Part shown: piece by piece, positions 40,493 to 50,452 of the stretch
Position numbering within the stretch: position 1 is the first letter of the stretch
Layout of the letters: the number at the start of each line of letters is the position of its first letter
NCBI GenBank assembly: GCA_003327425.1
Contig: QOQW01000020.1
Location: 1 to 64,000 of the forward strand
Source: Candidatus Ozemibacter sibiricus
GTDB taxonomy: Bacteria; Muiribacteriota; Ozemobacteria; Ozemobacterales; Ozemobacteraceae
Direction: 5' to 3'
Length of the DNA stretch: 64,000 nt
The notes under the pieces: generated by a model
The model's input: the letters and a program-made list of their open reading frames with translations, nothing else
What the model was told of the DNA's origin: nothing
The model's database searches: none
Translations under genes and position numbers: made by a program

Positions 40493-42340
40493 TCAGCTTC
40501 CTGAGCCGCCCTTGGTGGGAGGCAGATCTTTGGTTTGGATCGGCGGATAAGGCTGGGAGGAGGGGGTCGCGGGGATAGCCGGTTCTTCGCGGGTGGGGCC
40601 CACCGCATTGCCGGGAGGAATGACCGGCGGATAGGGCTGGCTTTCCAGCTTGGGTTTCCCTTCCATGGCCATCATGGGCGGGTAGGGCTGGCTTTCCAGG
40701 GGGACTCCCTGGACGCCGGGACCGGCCTCGGCCTCGTTCATCTCGACGGCCTGCTCGTCGGCCCGCAGGACCATGTCATCGGAATCGGGCAGTTTCTCGA
40801 AATACTGGAACAGCTTCTTTTCGAACGCCGCCAGGAACGCTTCGACGCACTTGGGATCGAACTGCTTGCCCGAGAACTTCTTGAGTTCGCCGACCGCCAC
40901 ATTGACGCTCAGCCCTTTGCGATAGGGACGGTTGGTGGTCATGGCGTCGAAGGCGTCGGCCACGCAGATGATGCGCCCGATGAGGGGGATGTCTTCGCCG
41001 GCCAGATGGGCGGGGTAGCCACGCCCATCGTAGTATTCGTGGTGGTGCAGGACGCCGGGAATCTTGTCGGCCAGGAAGTCGACCGGCCGGAGGATGCGGG
41101 CCCCGATCTCGGGGTGCCGTTTGATGATGGCATATTCTTCGTCGGTGAGGCGGCCGGGCTTGCGGATGATGCTGTCTTTGATGCCGATCTTGCCGACATC
41201 ATGGAGCAGCCCGGCATACCGGACATTCTCGAGTTCCTTGCGGTCCATGTTCAGTTCTTCGGCGACCGCCACCGAATACTGGGTCACCCGGCGGGAATGG
41301 CCCTGGGTGTAGGGATCTTTGGCATCGATGGCCGTGGCCAGCACCTCGATGGTGGCCAGGTAGACCTTCTGGATGTTCTCGTACAGGCGGGCGTTGTCGA
41401 TCGCCGACACGGCCTGGTTGGCCACCGCCTCGAGAATCTCGATGTCATGGTCATTGAAGGGGATGTCGCCGGTCCGGTTGAGGACCTGCAGCACCCCGAT
41501 GACTTCGTCTTTCAGGCGCATCGGCACGCAGATCATCGACCGGGTGACGAACCCCGATTTCTTGTCGGCGCCCTTGAAGAACCGCGGATCTTTGGAGGTA
41601 TCTGGGACGATGACCGGCTTGTTCTCTTTGGCGCACCACCCGGCCAGGCCGGTACCCATGGGCAGCCTGATCTCTTGCAGCTTGGCCCCGACCTTGGCAT
41701 CGCCCTGCACGATGTGGAAGTACAGCTCGTTGGTGGCTTTGTCGATCAGGTAGACGGTGGAGGTTTCGCACCGCATGACCTGCGTGGCCATTCCCATGAT
41801 CTTGCGCAACAGCTCGTTGAGATCGAGGGTCGAACTGATCGCCTTGCCGACTTCGAGCAGCGTGGCCAGCTCGGCCATCTGCAGCTGGATCAGCTCGACC
41901 TCCATGAAGCGGCTGATGGCGTCGGTAGCCATCTGACGGAAGGCGTCGAGGCCCTCCAGTTCGGCCTCGCCCATCCACGGCATGATCAGCACCCCGAACG
42001 GCTGGGCCGGATGACCGAGGGGAATGAAGTGGCGAACGGTGCCGTCGGCCAGGGTCACGATCTCGGACGAGACCGGCAGGTTGCCCAGACGCGAGGCGGT
42101 CAGGCTCTGGCAATGCGGCTTCAGAGATTCGGGGTCGAACCCGCTGTTGTAGCGAACCCGCGAGGTCTTGGTGGCGGCATCATAGAAGATGACGGCGAAC
42201 CCAGGCCGGCCCGTCAGGTCGTAAGCCGTCTTCTGCAAGACGTCGAGCATGGCGTTGGTGTCCTTGCCGCAGGACGAGAGAATCTGGCGCTGCGCCTTGA
42301 AGAGCAGCTCCAATTTCTCGCGGCTCAGGGTCTCAGCCAC
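40493..42340 (-). CDS. GAF-GAF-HD-GYP c-di-GMP phosphodiesterase
   Basis: A 615-residue cytosolic protein. Two GAF-like domains (about residues 20-150 and 165-315) precede an HD-GYP domain (about 330-500). The latter shows H-D-V-G-K-I-G, the H-H-E-Y-Y-D-G-R-G-Y-P signature and CVADAFDAMTTNRPYRKG, so it should hydrolyse c-di-GMP. The final 75 residues are low-complexity, with three spaced copies of S-Q-P-Y-P-P. The GTG start at 42340 overlaps the end of a possible small gene by 8 bases. It opposes the two GGDEF cyclases in the window. Confidence 0.9.
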   Translation of the reverse strand: MAETLSREKLELLFKAQRQILSSCGKDTNAMLDVLQKTAYDLTGRPGFAVIFYDAATKTSRVRYNSGFDPESLKPHCQSLTASRLGNLPVSSEIVTLADGTVRHFIPLGHPAQPFGVLIMPWMGEAELEGLDAFRQMATDAISRFMEVELIQLQMAELATLLEVGKAISSTLDLNELLRKIMGMATQVMRCETSTVYLIDKATNELYFHIVQGDAKVGAKLQEIRLPMGTGLAGWCAKENKPVIVPDTSKDPRFFKGADKKSGFVTRSMICVPMRLKDEVIGVLQVLNRTGDIPFNDHDIEILEAVANQAVSAIDNARLYENIQKVYLATIEVLATAIDAKDPYTQGHSRRVTQYSVAVAEELNMDRKELENVRYAGLLHDVGKIGIKDSIIRKPGRLTDEEYAIIKRHPEIGARILRPVDFLADKIPGVLHHHEYYDGRGYPAHLAGEDIPLIGRIICVADAFDAMTTNRPYRKGLSVNVAVGELKKFSGKQFDPKCVEAFLAAFEKKLFQYFEKLPDSDDMVLRADEQAVEMNEAEAGPGVQGVPLESQPYPPMMAMEGKPKLESQPYPPVIPPGNAVGPTREEPAIPATPSSQPYPPIQTKDLPPTKGGSGS

Positions 42341-42467
42341 GATGCGGGTTCTCCTTGTCGTCGGGCATCTTCAATGCAATGACATGATCCGCCTCGTGAG
42401 GCGCATCCTCTTCTTTTACCAGAAATGGGCACCCATACTCAACTGCTTTTTTCCAAGAACTCATCAT
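42333..42467 (-). CDS. Possible 44-residue protein coupled to the HD-GYP gene
   Basis: A short frame from ATG 42467 (a second ATG follows at 42464) encodes 44 residues, including W-K-K-A-V-E-Y-G-C-P-F-L-V-K-E-E-D-A. Codons are less GC-biased than in neighbouring genes, and GGTGGAA lies just before the start. Its stop lies inside the HD-GYP gene (8-base overlap) and the latter's AAGGAG site lies within it, an arrangement typical of coupled genes. No homologue is recognised. It could instead be a remnant. The rest of the gap 42341-42535 shows nothing. Confidence 0.4.
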   Translation of the reverse strand: MMSSWKKAVEYGCPFLVKEEDAPHEADHVIALKMPDDKENPHRG

Positions 42468-42535
42468 TTCCACCCATGCCACCGGGCGTAGAGGAGGGAT
42501 CGTTCGGAAGTCGGACGATCGTACCGACCGGCAGG

Positions 42536-43339
42536 TCATGTTCCCCACCCTGGGACTTTGAGCCGGAGGGGGGTGGCGGCCGCCACCCGCCCGTTGGGCT
42601 CCAGGATGAGATGTACCCCGTCGACCCGCAGATACCCCGCACCGGGGGAAGCTGGCGGCGGCGTGGGCAGATGCCGTCGGAGCGTCCACCACTGGGCGGG
42701 CGGCAGCCCACCGATCAGATGCTCTTCCCCGACGATGCCCACATCGGTGAGGGTCAGGCGCCCATCGGCCAGACCGAGGTCGTCAGTGGCCACACCCAGC
42801 CCGGAACCGAGGACATGCACCGGCCACGGATACTCGGCGGCCCGCCAGGCCAGGGCTTTCCGCACCTCCAGATCCGGTCCCGAGATATCGACCAGGACGG
42901 CCGTGGGGCGATGCGCCCGTCCGAACGCCTCGAGCGCATCGAACGGATCATCGACGGGGAAGCGCTCGGAACCGGTCATCAGAGAGACGATCCAGACGCC
43001 TTCCCCTGACCCATACTCCTTCAAAGCGAACGCGCCCTGCCCAGGGGCGGCAGGAGGGAGATTGAGCGGGCGTATCAGGCGAGGCCATCGTTCCAGGGCC
43101 CGCCGCGACGAGACCCGGGCCACCGCTTGATCGCCCAGGGTGACCACGTCCACCCCGTTTTCGAACAGGGTGGCCAGGCACCGTTCGGCGAGGGGCCCGT
43201 CCCGCACGGCCAGGTTGCCGTTCACCACCAATGACCCGGCACCGGGGTGCCGCTGGCAGGCTGCCGCCAGACAGGATCGCCAGACTTCGACGGGAAGATC
43301 GCGAAGCAGACTGCCCAACCACAGGATCTCGATGGCCAT
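42536..43339 (-). CDS. YmdB-like metallophosphoesterase relative lacking its metal ligands
   Basis: A 267-residue protein aligning along its length with YmdB-type phosphodiesterases: the opening IEILWLGSLLRD, a central G-V-D-V-V-T-L-G-D-Q, and the highly specific ending L-T-D-V-G-I-V-G-E-E-H-L-I-G-G. Active YmdB proteins carry G-N-H, D-x-H-A-E and T-H-T-H motifs at the corresponding places. Here they read G-D-Q, D-I-S-G-P and G-S-G-L-G, so nearly all metal-binding residues are gone. The reading frame is intact, suggesting a maintained pseudoenzyme. Its position after the outer-membrane barrel gene gives no hint of function. Confidence 0.7.
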   Translation of the reverse strand: MAIEILWLGSLLRDLPVEVWRSCLAAACQRHPGAGSLVVNGNLAVRDGPLAERCLATLFENGVDVVTLGDQAVARVSSRRALERWPRLIRPLNLPPAAPGQGAFALKEYGSGEGVWIVSLMTGSERFPVDDPFDALEAFGRAHRPTAVLVDISGPDLEVRKALAWRAAEYPWPVHVLGSGLGVATDDLGLADGRLTLTDVGIVGEEHLIGGLPPAQWWTLRRHLPTPPPASPGAGYLRVDGVHLILEPNGRVAAATPLRLKVPGWGT

Positions 43340-43404
43340 CGCGAGCAGTCTATCACCGGGGCGAGTCGTGCCGCAATGCGCGATCGCCCATCAGCCGCGA
43401 AGGT

Positions 43405-45036
43405 TCAGAAGTGCGAAAGCCACGAGAAGAACAGGCTTTTCTCGGTCTGATCATTCACGGGGTGGAGGGTATGGGTCTCTCGCTTGTACTGATACCCGAG
43501 TTCCAAGCCCTGGGACCGGCTCAACACCTTCTCGACCGCTACCCGCCAGGTATGGCGCACGTACGACGAATAGAGCGGATCTTCGAAATCGTGATAATCG
43601 TGGTCGATCCACTCGTCGCGCAGGTGCAGCCGGAACGAAGGCGTGATGGGGTAGTCATACCCGAGAACCGCCTGGAACCGGTCGGAATCGCAGAAGTACA
43701 GGCGCGGACTGCCATAGCGGGTCAGATCGCCCCGCAGGTGCAGACTGGCGATCGACCGGCCGTTCCAATACCAGGTCTCGAAGGCGAACGTGTCGACGCG
43801 GTAGTCGAACTCCTTGTACCGATCATGCCGATAGCGCTCGTCGCTCAAGGTGTAATAGTAGGTGAACCGCGGATCGGTGCGATAGGTCAACCGCAAGGAG
43901 ACGCGGTTCGAGTCGTGGTTGAACAGGTGGTGAGCCGCCGATTCCTTCTCATAGCGCCGCTTGTAGTAGACTTCGTCGAGCGTCACCCGGACATTGCGCA
44001 CCACGTCATAGTCGATGCGCAACCGCCCCTGGGGCTGGAAATGGCCATTATCGATGGTGGTCCGTTCGCGAGTCCGGAAATCGCCCGCCAGGAAAACGTA
44101 CAGATCGCCCCGGGTGACTTCGGGCCGATACCTGGCCTCCGGTTCGTCCTCGCCAGGCTTGCGGGTCCAATGGGTGTAGTACTCCATGACCCGACGATGA
44201 TCGACCCCGGTGGGACTGCGCTCGAACGTCTCGCGGTCGCCCCGGGTCGCATTGGACACGGGAATGTACCGGAGGCGCTCGGGCAGGAACTTGGAGAAAT
44301 CGACGGTGAGAGCCCCTTCCCGATAATCCTGGGAAGGATCGTCATGGTACTGACGCTCTTCGAAGGTGCCCTCCATGCCGAGGGCGGCGAACTCGTCGAT
44401 CTGGTGGTTGAAGCGAGCCTTGCCAAGATGCGACGTGTAGTCACAGATGCTGAATGAGGGCAGGCGATAGGCATTATGGAAATAATCGAGCTGGAAGGCA
44501 TCCGCCTCGCCGACCGCCAAGCCATACGTCACATTGAGCAGATGGTCGAGACTTTTCACCTTCTGCGTGTCCAGGGTGAACGAGGTCCGATCTTCCGGTC
44601 GGAAGTGTCGGTACCACAGAGTTTCTTTGATGTCGAAAAATTGGGTGTCGGTGAAGGTCCATTTCAGTGCCAGCTGCAGGTCGGTCTCGTAGCTCAGGAA
44701 CGTCTTGTCGTACGCCCACGGCTGCACCACCGGATCCAATGAAGTCATCGTGTAGACCGGACGCGCATAATCCTTGCGGGTGCTGTCAGCCGTCGTGCGA
44801 GATTCGTAATCGAACTTCAACTGGAAAGGCGAGGGCGGCTGCGCTTCGGGAGGGGGCCCAAGGAGGGGAGGATCGCGAAAGGTCTCGTAGGGAACCGCCG
44901 CCCCGACCGCCTTCCCGCCCGATGCCAGCCAGGCGAGGCAGACCAGCAGCACGGGCCACCAGCGGCCACAGGCCGGCGCCGGCACCGGGCGGCTCCGGCA
45001 GCGGAGAAATCGGGCGACAACGCGATATCGGGCCAT
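43405..45036 (-). CDS. Outer-membrane beta-barrel protein
   Basis: A 543-residue exported protein with a signal segment (about residues 28-46, ending G-A-A). The mature part is a succession of strands with alternating hydrophobic and polar residues and aromatic girdles (FTYYYTLSDERYRHDRYKEF, FRLHLRDEWIDHDYHDF, YVRHTWRVAVEKVL). It ends F-F-S-W-L-S-H-F with a terminal Phe as BamA substrates do. Roughly 24-28 strands could be fitted. Substrate or pore selectivity cannot be told. A GTG at 45054 with AGAAGAG is an alternative start. Confidence 0.75.
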   Translation of the reverse strand: MARYRVVARFLRCRSRPVPAPACGRWWPVLLVCLAWLASGGKAVGAAVPYETFRDPPLLGPPPEAQPPSPFQLKFDYESRTTADSTRKDYARPVYTMTSLDPVVQPWAYDKTFLSYETDLQLALKWTFTDTQFFDIKETLWYRHFRPEDRTSFTLDTQKVKSLDHLLNVTYGLAVGEADAFQLDYFHNAYRLPSFSICDYTSHLGKARFNHQIDEFAALGMEGTFEERQYHDDPSQDYREGALTVDFSKFLPERLRYIPVSNATRGDRETFERSPTGVDHRRVMEYYTHWTRKPGEDEPEARYRPEVTRGDLYVFLAGDFRTRERTTIDNGHFQPQGRLRIDYDVVRNVRVTLDEVYYKRRYEKESAAHHLFNHDSNRVSLRLTYRTDPRFTYYYTLSDERYRHDRYKEFDYRVDTFAFETWYWNGRSIASLHLRGDLTRYGSPRLYFCDSDRFQAVLGYDYPITPSFRLHLRDEWIDHDYHDFEDPLYSSYVRHTWRVAVEKVLSRSQGLELGYQYKRETHTLHPVNDQTEKSLFFSWLSHF

Positions 45037-45111
45037 ACAGGGCTTTTTTCCCACCTCTTCTGTCGGCAGCGGTCGGCCTTCCCTGAAGGGGTTCTGCCAA
45101 TTTTGCCCCGA

Positions 45112-45214
45112 GGCGATACAACCTTCGCCCCATTTCCTCGCGAGGGCCCCCCCCAGGAGGGGCCCCGGCCCCGGCCCCTGACTCCTGATCGCACCCTGCG
45201 AAACGCCTCGCGTT
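45112..45214. repeat. Intergenic three-hairpin GC-rich element, copy C (degenerate)
   Basis: Within the 324-base gap 45037-45360, GGCGA/TCGCC pair at 45112-45129, a C- and G-rich imperfect palindrome occupies 45143-45180, and AACGC/GCGTT pair at 45202-45214. The order of elements matches copies A and B, although the middle stem is ragged. The rest of the gap holds only the promoter for the downstream activator gene. Confidence 0.4.
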
Positions 45215-45319
45215 CGGCCGGCGGGTCTTCGACCTCGCCAGCGCGGAGGCCACGATAGGTTGGGCTGGCAGCAAGGGTTGTCAGGGGGGCGTTAGACCTG
45301 TGAACCAACGCGCCTACCA

Positions 45320-45348
45320 TTGCCGGGTGTGAACCCATGGTGTAGAAT
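45320..45348 (+). promoter_or_regulatory. Promoter of the sigma-54 activator gene, near-leaderless
   Basis: TTGCCG (45320-45325) and TAGAAT (45343-45348) have 17-base spacing. Transcription should begin near 45355, only about six bases before the ATG at 45361. No Shine-Dalgarno sequence is present, so translation may be leaderless. Confidence 0.6.
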
Positions 45349-45360
45349 GGGGCCCGAACC

Positions 45361-46869
<1,509 letters not shown>

Positions 46870-46966
46870 ACGCTCCCGTCCCGCCAACCGCTCGGATGAT
46901 GTCCGCCCTCGCGGCACGGGCGTCGGGAGCTGGTCTACTGGTTGGTCGGTCGGGGGTGTGAGCCGA

Positions 46967-49237
46967 TCAAGCCTGCGCAGGCCCTGCGGCCGGCGCCACC
47001 TGGTAGCGGTTGCGGCCGGCGTGCTTGGCCGCATAGAGCGCCTCGTCGGCCGCCTTGATCATCTCCTGGGTCGTGTCGACCGCATTGTGCGGGATCGAAG
47101 CGACCCCGAGGCTGATGGTGACCTGCAACGGGCCTTTCGGCCCCTGGCAGGTGGTGGCCTCGACCTTGAGCCGCAACCGCTCGGCGAACTGGGCGGCGCC
47201 TTCGACGTCGGTCTCGGGCAGGATGACGGCGAATTCCTCGCCCCCGTAGCGGGCGGCCACATCGGTGTCGCGGATGGTCGACCGCACGCATTTGGCGACT
47301 TCGCGCAAGACGAGGTCGCCGGTCTGGTGGCCCCAGGTGTCGTTGAATTTCTTGAAGTGATCGATGTCGGTCATGATGATCGACAGCGGCTTGCCGTACC
47401 GCTTGGCGCGTCGGAACTCCTCTTCGATCTTCGACTGGAAATGCCGATGGACGATCAACCCGGTCAGGCCATCGATGGTGGCGAGGTTGTACAGCCGCGC
47501 CTGTTCGATCACGATGGCCGCCTGGTTGGCCATGATGTCGGCCAGTTTCAGGTCATCGGCATCGAAGGGACCGCCCAGTTTGTTGAGGATGGTCATGACG
47601 CCGATCGGCGTTTGATGCACCAGCAAGGGCAGGCCGATGACCGAGCGCACCGAGGCTTCCCCATGCGCCAGGGCGGCCAGCTCGGGGTCGCGACTGACAT
47701 CGGCGACCAGCAGCGAGGTTCCCTGCTCGACCAGGCGCGCCGCCATCTCCCGCAGGCCGGTCGGCACTTCGCCCCGGCCGGCCGGCCCGACCACCACCGC
47801 TTCTTCGACGAGATTCTCATAGCGCTCGTCCAGCATGATGAGGGCGCCGCGCTCGGCGCCCAGCACCTCGACCGCCCGACGCAGGATGGCATCGAGCGTC
47901 TTGGTCAGGTTGTCCATGAAGACGATGGCTTTGCTGATCTCGTTGAGGATCGACAGTTCCCGGTTCTTCCGCTGGAGATCGACGTTCAGCAGGGCGAGAT
48001 CGCGGTTGCGCTGCCGCAGGGCGACGAATTGCTGAATGAGCCGGGTCATCGCCCATTGCACGGGAACCAGGACGAGCACCGGCACCACCTCGAGGACCAC
48101 ATCCCGCCGGAACGCCTGGTCGGCCCCCAGCATCCAGGCGACGAACAGTCCCAGCACCGCGAGGTTGCCGGTCATCCCGGGCCAGGCGATCAGGAACAGG
48201 GCCACGACCAGCCCCAGGCCGACCAGCAACCCGGCGAAGGCCGGCGGCGACAGGCGCGTGAACATCCGGCCGCTGACGATGGTCTGGAAGAGGTGGGCAT
48301 GGACCTCCATGCCGAGCAGCACCCCGTAGGGGCAGAACTTCCGATCTTCCGACGTGCCCTTGGTGCGGGTGCCGACCATCACCGCCTTGCCCTTGAACAG
48401 ATCGGGCGGGAATTTCCCGTCGAGCACATCCTGGAAGGGCACCTCGTCGAAGAACCCGGTCTGGTTGGCATAGTTGATCATGAACGCCTGCACCGGCCCG
48501 TCCTCATGGCGCAGGCCGGGCAACGCGTAGGCGGGCAATCGACGACCGCCCAGGGCGACGCCGTCCGAACCGACGGTGATGGGCTGGTCCAGGAAGCGGG
48601 AGGCCAGTTGCAGTCCGAAGGGGAAGAAGGTCATCCCCTCCGAGCGATTCTGCAGGAAGACATAGCGCAGCACGCCATCGGGGTTCATCTTCTGGTATTC
48701 CATGTCGATGAACCCTTCGCCGGCCGTCGCCTGGCGCAATTCGGGAATCGGCCGCTCGGCGACGCTGCGATCGACCACCTCCATGACGTCGTTGTCCCAG
48801 ACCTGCTTGCGCTCGAAGACGACGGGCAGGAGCACATTGCCGGTCTCGGCCAGGGCCTTCACGAACTCGGCATCGTCTTCGGGGCCATAGGAAGACGGCT
48901 CATGGAAATAGATGTCGAAGCCGACCACGCGCGCGCCGGCGGCCTTCAACCGCCGGGCCAGCTGGGCATGCTGCGCCCGCGGCCAGGGCCAGGGCCCCAG
49001 CCGGACCAGCGACTCGTCGTCGACCACCACCAGCACCAGATCCTTGGCCAGGGCCAGCCCGCCCCGGGATTTGAAGCGCAGGTCGATGGCACGGTTCTCC
49101 AGGTCGACCAGCCAGCCTTGCAGGAAAAGCAGGGCCACGGCCAGGCTGAGACCCACCCCCAGCCAGATTTCCCACCGCCGGTACCAGGAGGCGCCGGCCG
49201 GCGTATCGGCAGGGGAAAGCAGGGAAGGGTCGCTCAT
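46967..49237 (-). CDS. CHASE2-GAF-GGDEF diguanylate cyclase
   Basis: A 756-residue membrane protein. An N-terminal membrane segment (about 20-40) precedes a periplasmic CHASE2 domain (about 45-320; AIDLRFKSRGG, VVVDDESLVRLGPWPWPR, GFDIYFHEPS). Three membrane segments (about 330-410), a coiled coil, a GAF domain (about 430-590) and a GGDEF domain (about 595-750) follow. The catalytic site is Y-G-G-E-E-F, with an RxxD inhibitory site (R-D-T-D) five residues before. It should make c-di-GMP in response to an external cue. I choose the ATG at 49237; a TTG at 49267 would add ten residues. No clear ribosome binding site is seen. Confidence 0.9.
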   Translation of the reverse strand: MSDPSLLSPADTPAGASWYRRWEIWLGVGLSLAVALLFLQGWLVDLENRAIDLRFKSRGGLALAKDLVLVVVDDESLVRLGPWPWPRAQHAQLARRLKAAGARVVGFDIYFHEPSSYGPEDDAEFVKALAETGNVLLPVVFERKQVWDNDVMEVVDRSVAERPIPELRQATAGEGFIDMEYQKMNPDGVLRYVFLQNRSEGMTFFPFGLQLASRFLDQPITVGSDGVALGGRRLPAYALPGLRHEDGPVQAFMINYANQTGFFDEVPFQDVLDGKFPPDLFKGKAVMVGTRTKGTSEDRKFCPYGVLLGMEVHAHLFQTIVSGRMFTRLSPPAFAGLLVGLGLVVALFLIAWPGMTGNLAVLGLFVAWMLGADQAFRRDVVLEVVPVLVLVPVQWAMTRLIQQFVALRQRNRDLALLNVDLQRKNRELSILNEISKAIVFMDNLTKTLDAILRRAVEVLGAERGALIMLDERYENLVEEAVVVGPAGRGEVPTGLREMAARLVEQGTSLLVADVSRDPELAALAHGEASVRSVIGLPLLVHQTPIGVMTILNKLGGPFDADDLKLADIMANQAAIVIEQARLYNLATIDGLTGLIVHRHFQSKIEEEFRRAKRYGKPLSIIMTDIDHFKKFNDTWGHQTGDLVLREVAKCVRSTIRDTDVAARYGGEEFAVILPETDVEGAAQFAERLRLKVEATTCQGPKGPLQVTISLGVASIPHNAVDTTQEMIKAADEALYAAKHAGRNRYQVAPAAGPAQA

Positions 49238-49357
49238 GCGATCGGCGGGAAGGCCACGGCCAGGCAAGGGCGGCGCGCCAGAGGCGCGGCGACGGCCCCG
49301 CCCGGGAGCCGCCGCGCCGGCGGCCCGCGGCGGCCCCGTGGTGGCGCGCTCACCCGT

Positions 49358-50452
49358 TCACTTGGCGGTGGCAGGGAGCGAGGGCTGGTTGAGCTGGGCC
49401 CGCAGCTTCTTCATCTCCCGGAAGGTTTCATGGAACAGCCGGTCGGAACGCGGATACAGCTTGAGCGCTTCCTTGTAGCTGCGAATGGCCTTCTCGAGCT
49501 TGAGCTGATCGCGGAACCGATCGCCGCGGCTCTTGTACAGGTTGGCCAGATTGCGCCGCGCGCTGAGGAACCGGTCCTCGTAGATGTTGACGCCGGTGTA
49601 GGCGGGAGACAGCGGGTCGCTGAGGGTGAACGAGGAGTAGAGATCGAGGGCTTCCTCATAATCGCGGATGGCCTTGGCCCAGGTTTCGGGCGATTCGACC
49701 TCTTCGCCTTCTTCGACCTCGGCCGGGGGCGGGACCGGAATGGCATCGCGAATCTGGGTCAGGAAGGCTCGATAGACGAGATCGGTCTCGTCGAGCAGGA
49801 GCATGGCGCGCTTCAGCAGATTGTGGGCATGGGCCGGCTTGCCGGCATGGATCGCACGATGGATGCGGACGAGGTAGGGCTTGATGAGCTGGCGCCGGCA
49901 CTCGCGCAGCGCTTCGCGCAAGTAGCTGACGAAGCGATGGGTGGGCGGGAGACCGGCGATGGCCTTGAGGGCCTCCTGGTATTCGAGAATGGCTTCGGCG
50001 TAGTTGCCGGCCCGTCGGAAGTCATCGCCCCGTTCGACGAAGGGCGTGAGTTCTTCGTACAGCTCGTGATCGCGGTTCTTCACCCGAGCCTTGTCGAGCA
50101 GCTGCTTGACCTCTTCGAGGAAGGGCAGGTTGTCCTCGCCGGCCAGGTCGATGGCTTCTTCGAACTCCTCGACGGCGCGCGCGTAGTCTTTGCTCTTGAG
50201 GGCATCCAGGCCCCACTCGCGGTGCTGCTGGGCCAGTTGGAAGGATGCTTGGCCGAGAGCCTCTTCGATCTGGGTCCGCAGCTCCTTGTCGTCGGCGGTC
50301 ACCAGTTCGAATTCCTCTTCCGACTGGATCCGATCGAACTCCTCGAGCGCCTTCTCGTAGGCGATCCGGGCCGGGCCCCATTCTTGATTCTTCAGGTGGA
50401 TGTCGCCCTCGATTTTGTAGGATGCGATGAGTTGTCGGGTTTCGTCGTTCAT
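49358..50452 (-). CDS. TPR-like helical protein
   Basis: A 364-residue cytosolic protein built of TPR-like helical pairs (ASYKIEGDIHLKNQEWGPARIAYEKALEEF, GNYAEAILEYQEALKAI, LEKAIRSYKEALKLYPRSD), with an acidic stretch (EVEEGEEVESPE) near residue 240. No catalytic motif is seen. The ATG at 50452 overlaps the stop of the exported TPR gene upstream (50452-50449), with GGAGAAG ahead. It belongs to a dCache-TPR-TPR operon. Confidence 0.78.
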   Translation of the reverse strand: MNDETRQLIASYKIEGDIHLKNQEWGPARIAYEKALEEFDRIQSEEEFELVTADDKELRTQIEEALGQASFQLAQQHREWGLDALKSKDYARAVEEFEEAIDLAGEDNLPFLEEVKQLLDKARVKNRDHELYEELTPFVERGDDFRRAGNYAEAILEYQEALKAIAGLPPTHRFVSYLREALRECRRQLIKPYLVRIHRAIHAGKPAHAHNLLKRAMLLLDETDLVYRAFLTQIRDAIPVPPPAEVEEGEEVESPETWAKAIRDYEEALDLYSSFTLSDPLSPAYTGVNIYEDRFLSARRNLANLYKSRGDRFRDQLKLEKAIRSYKEALKLYPRSDRLFHETFREMKKLRAQLNQPSLPATAK

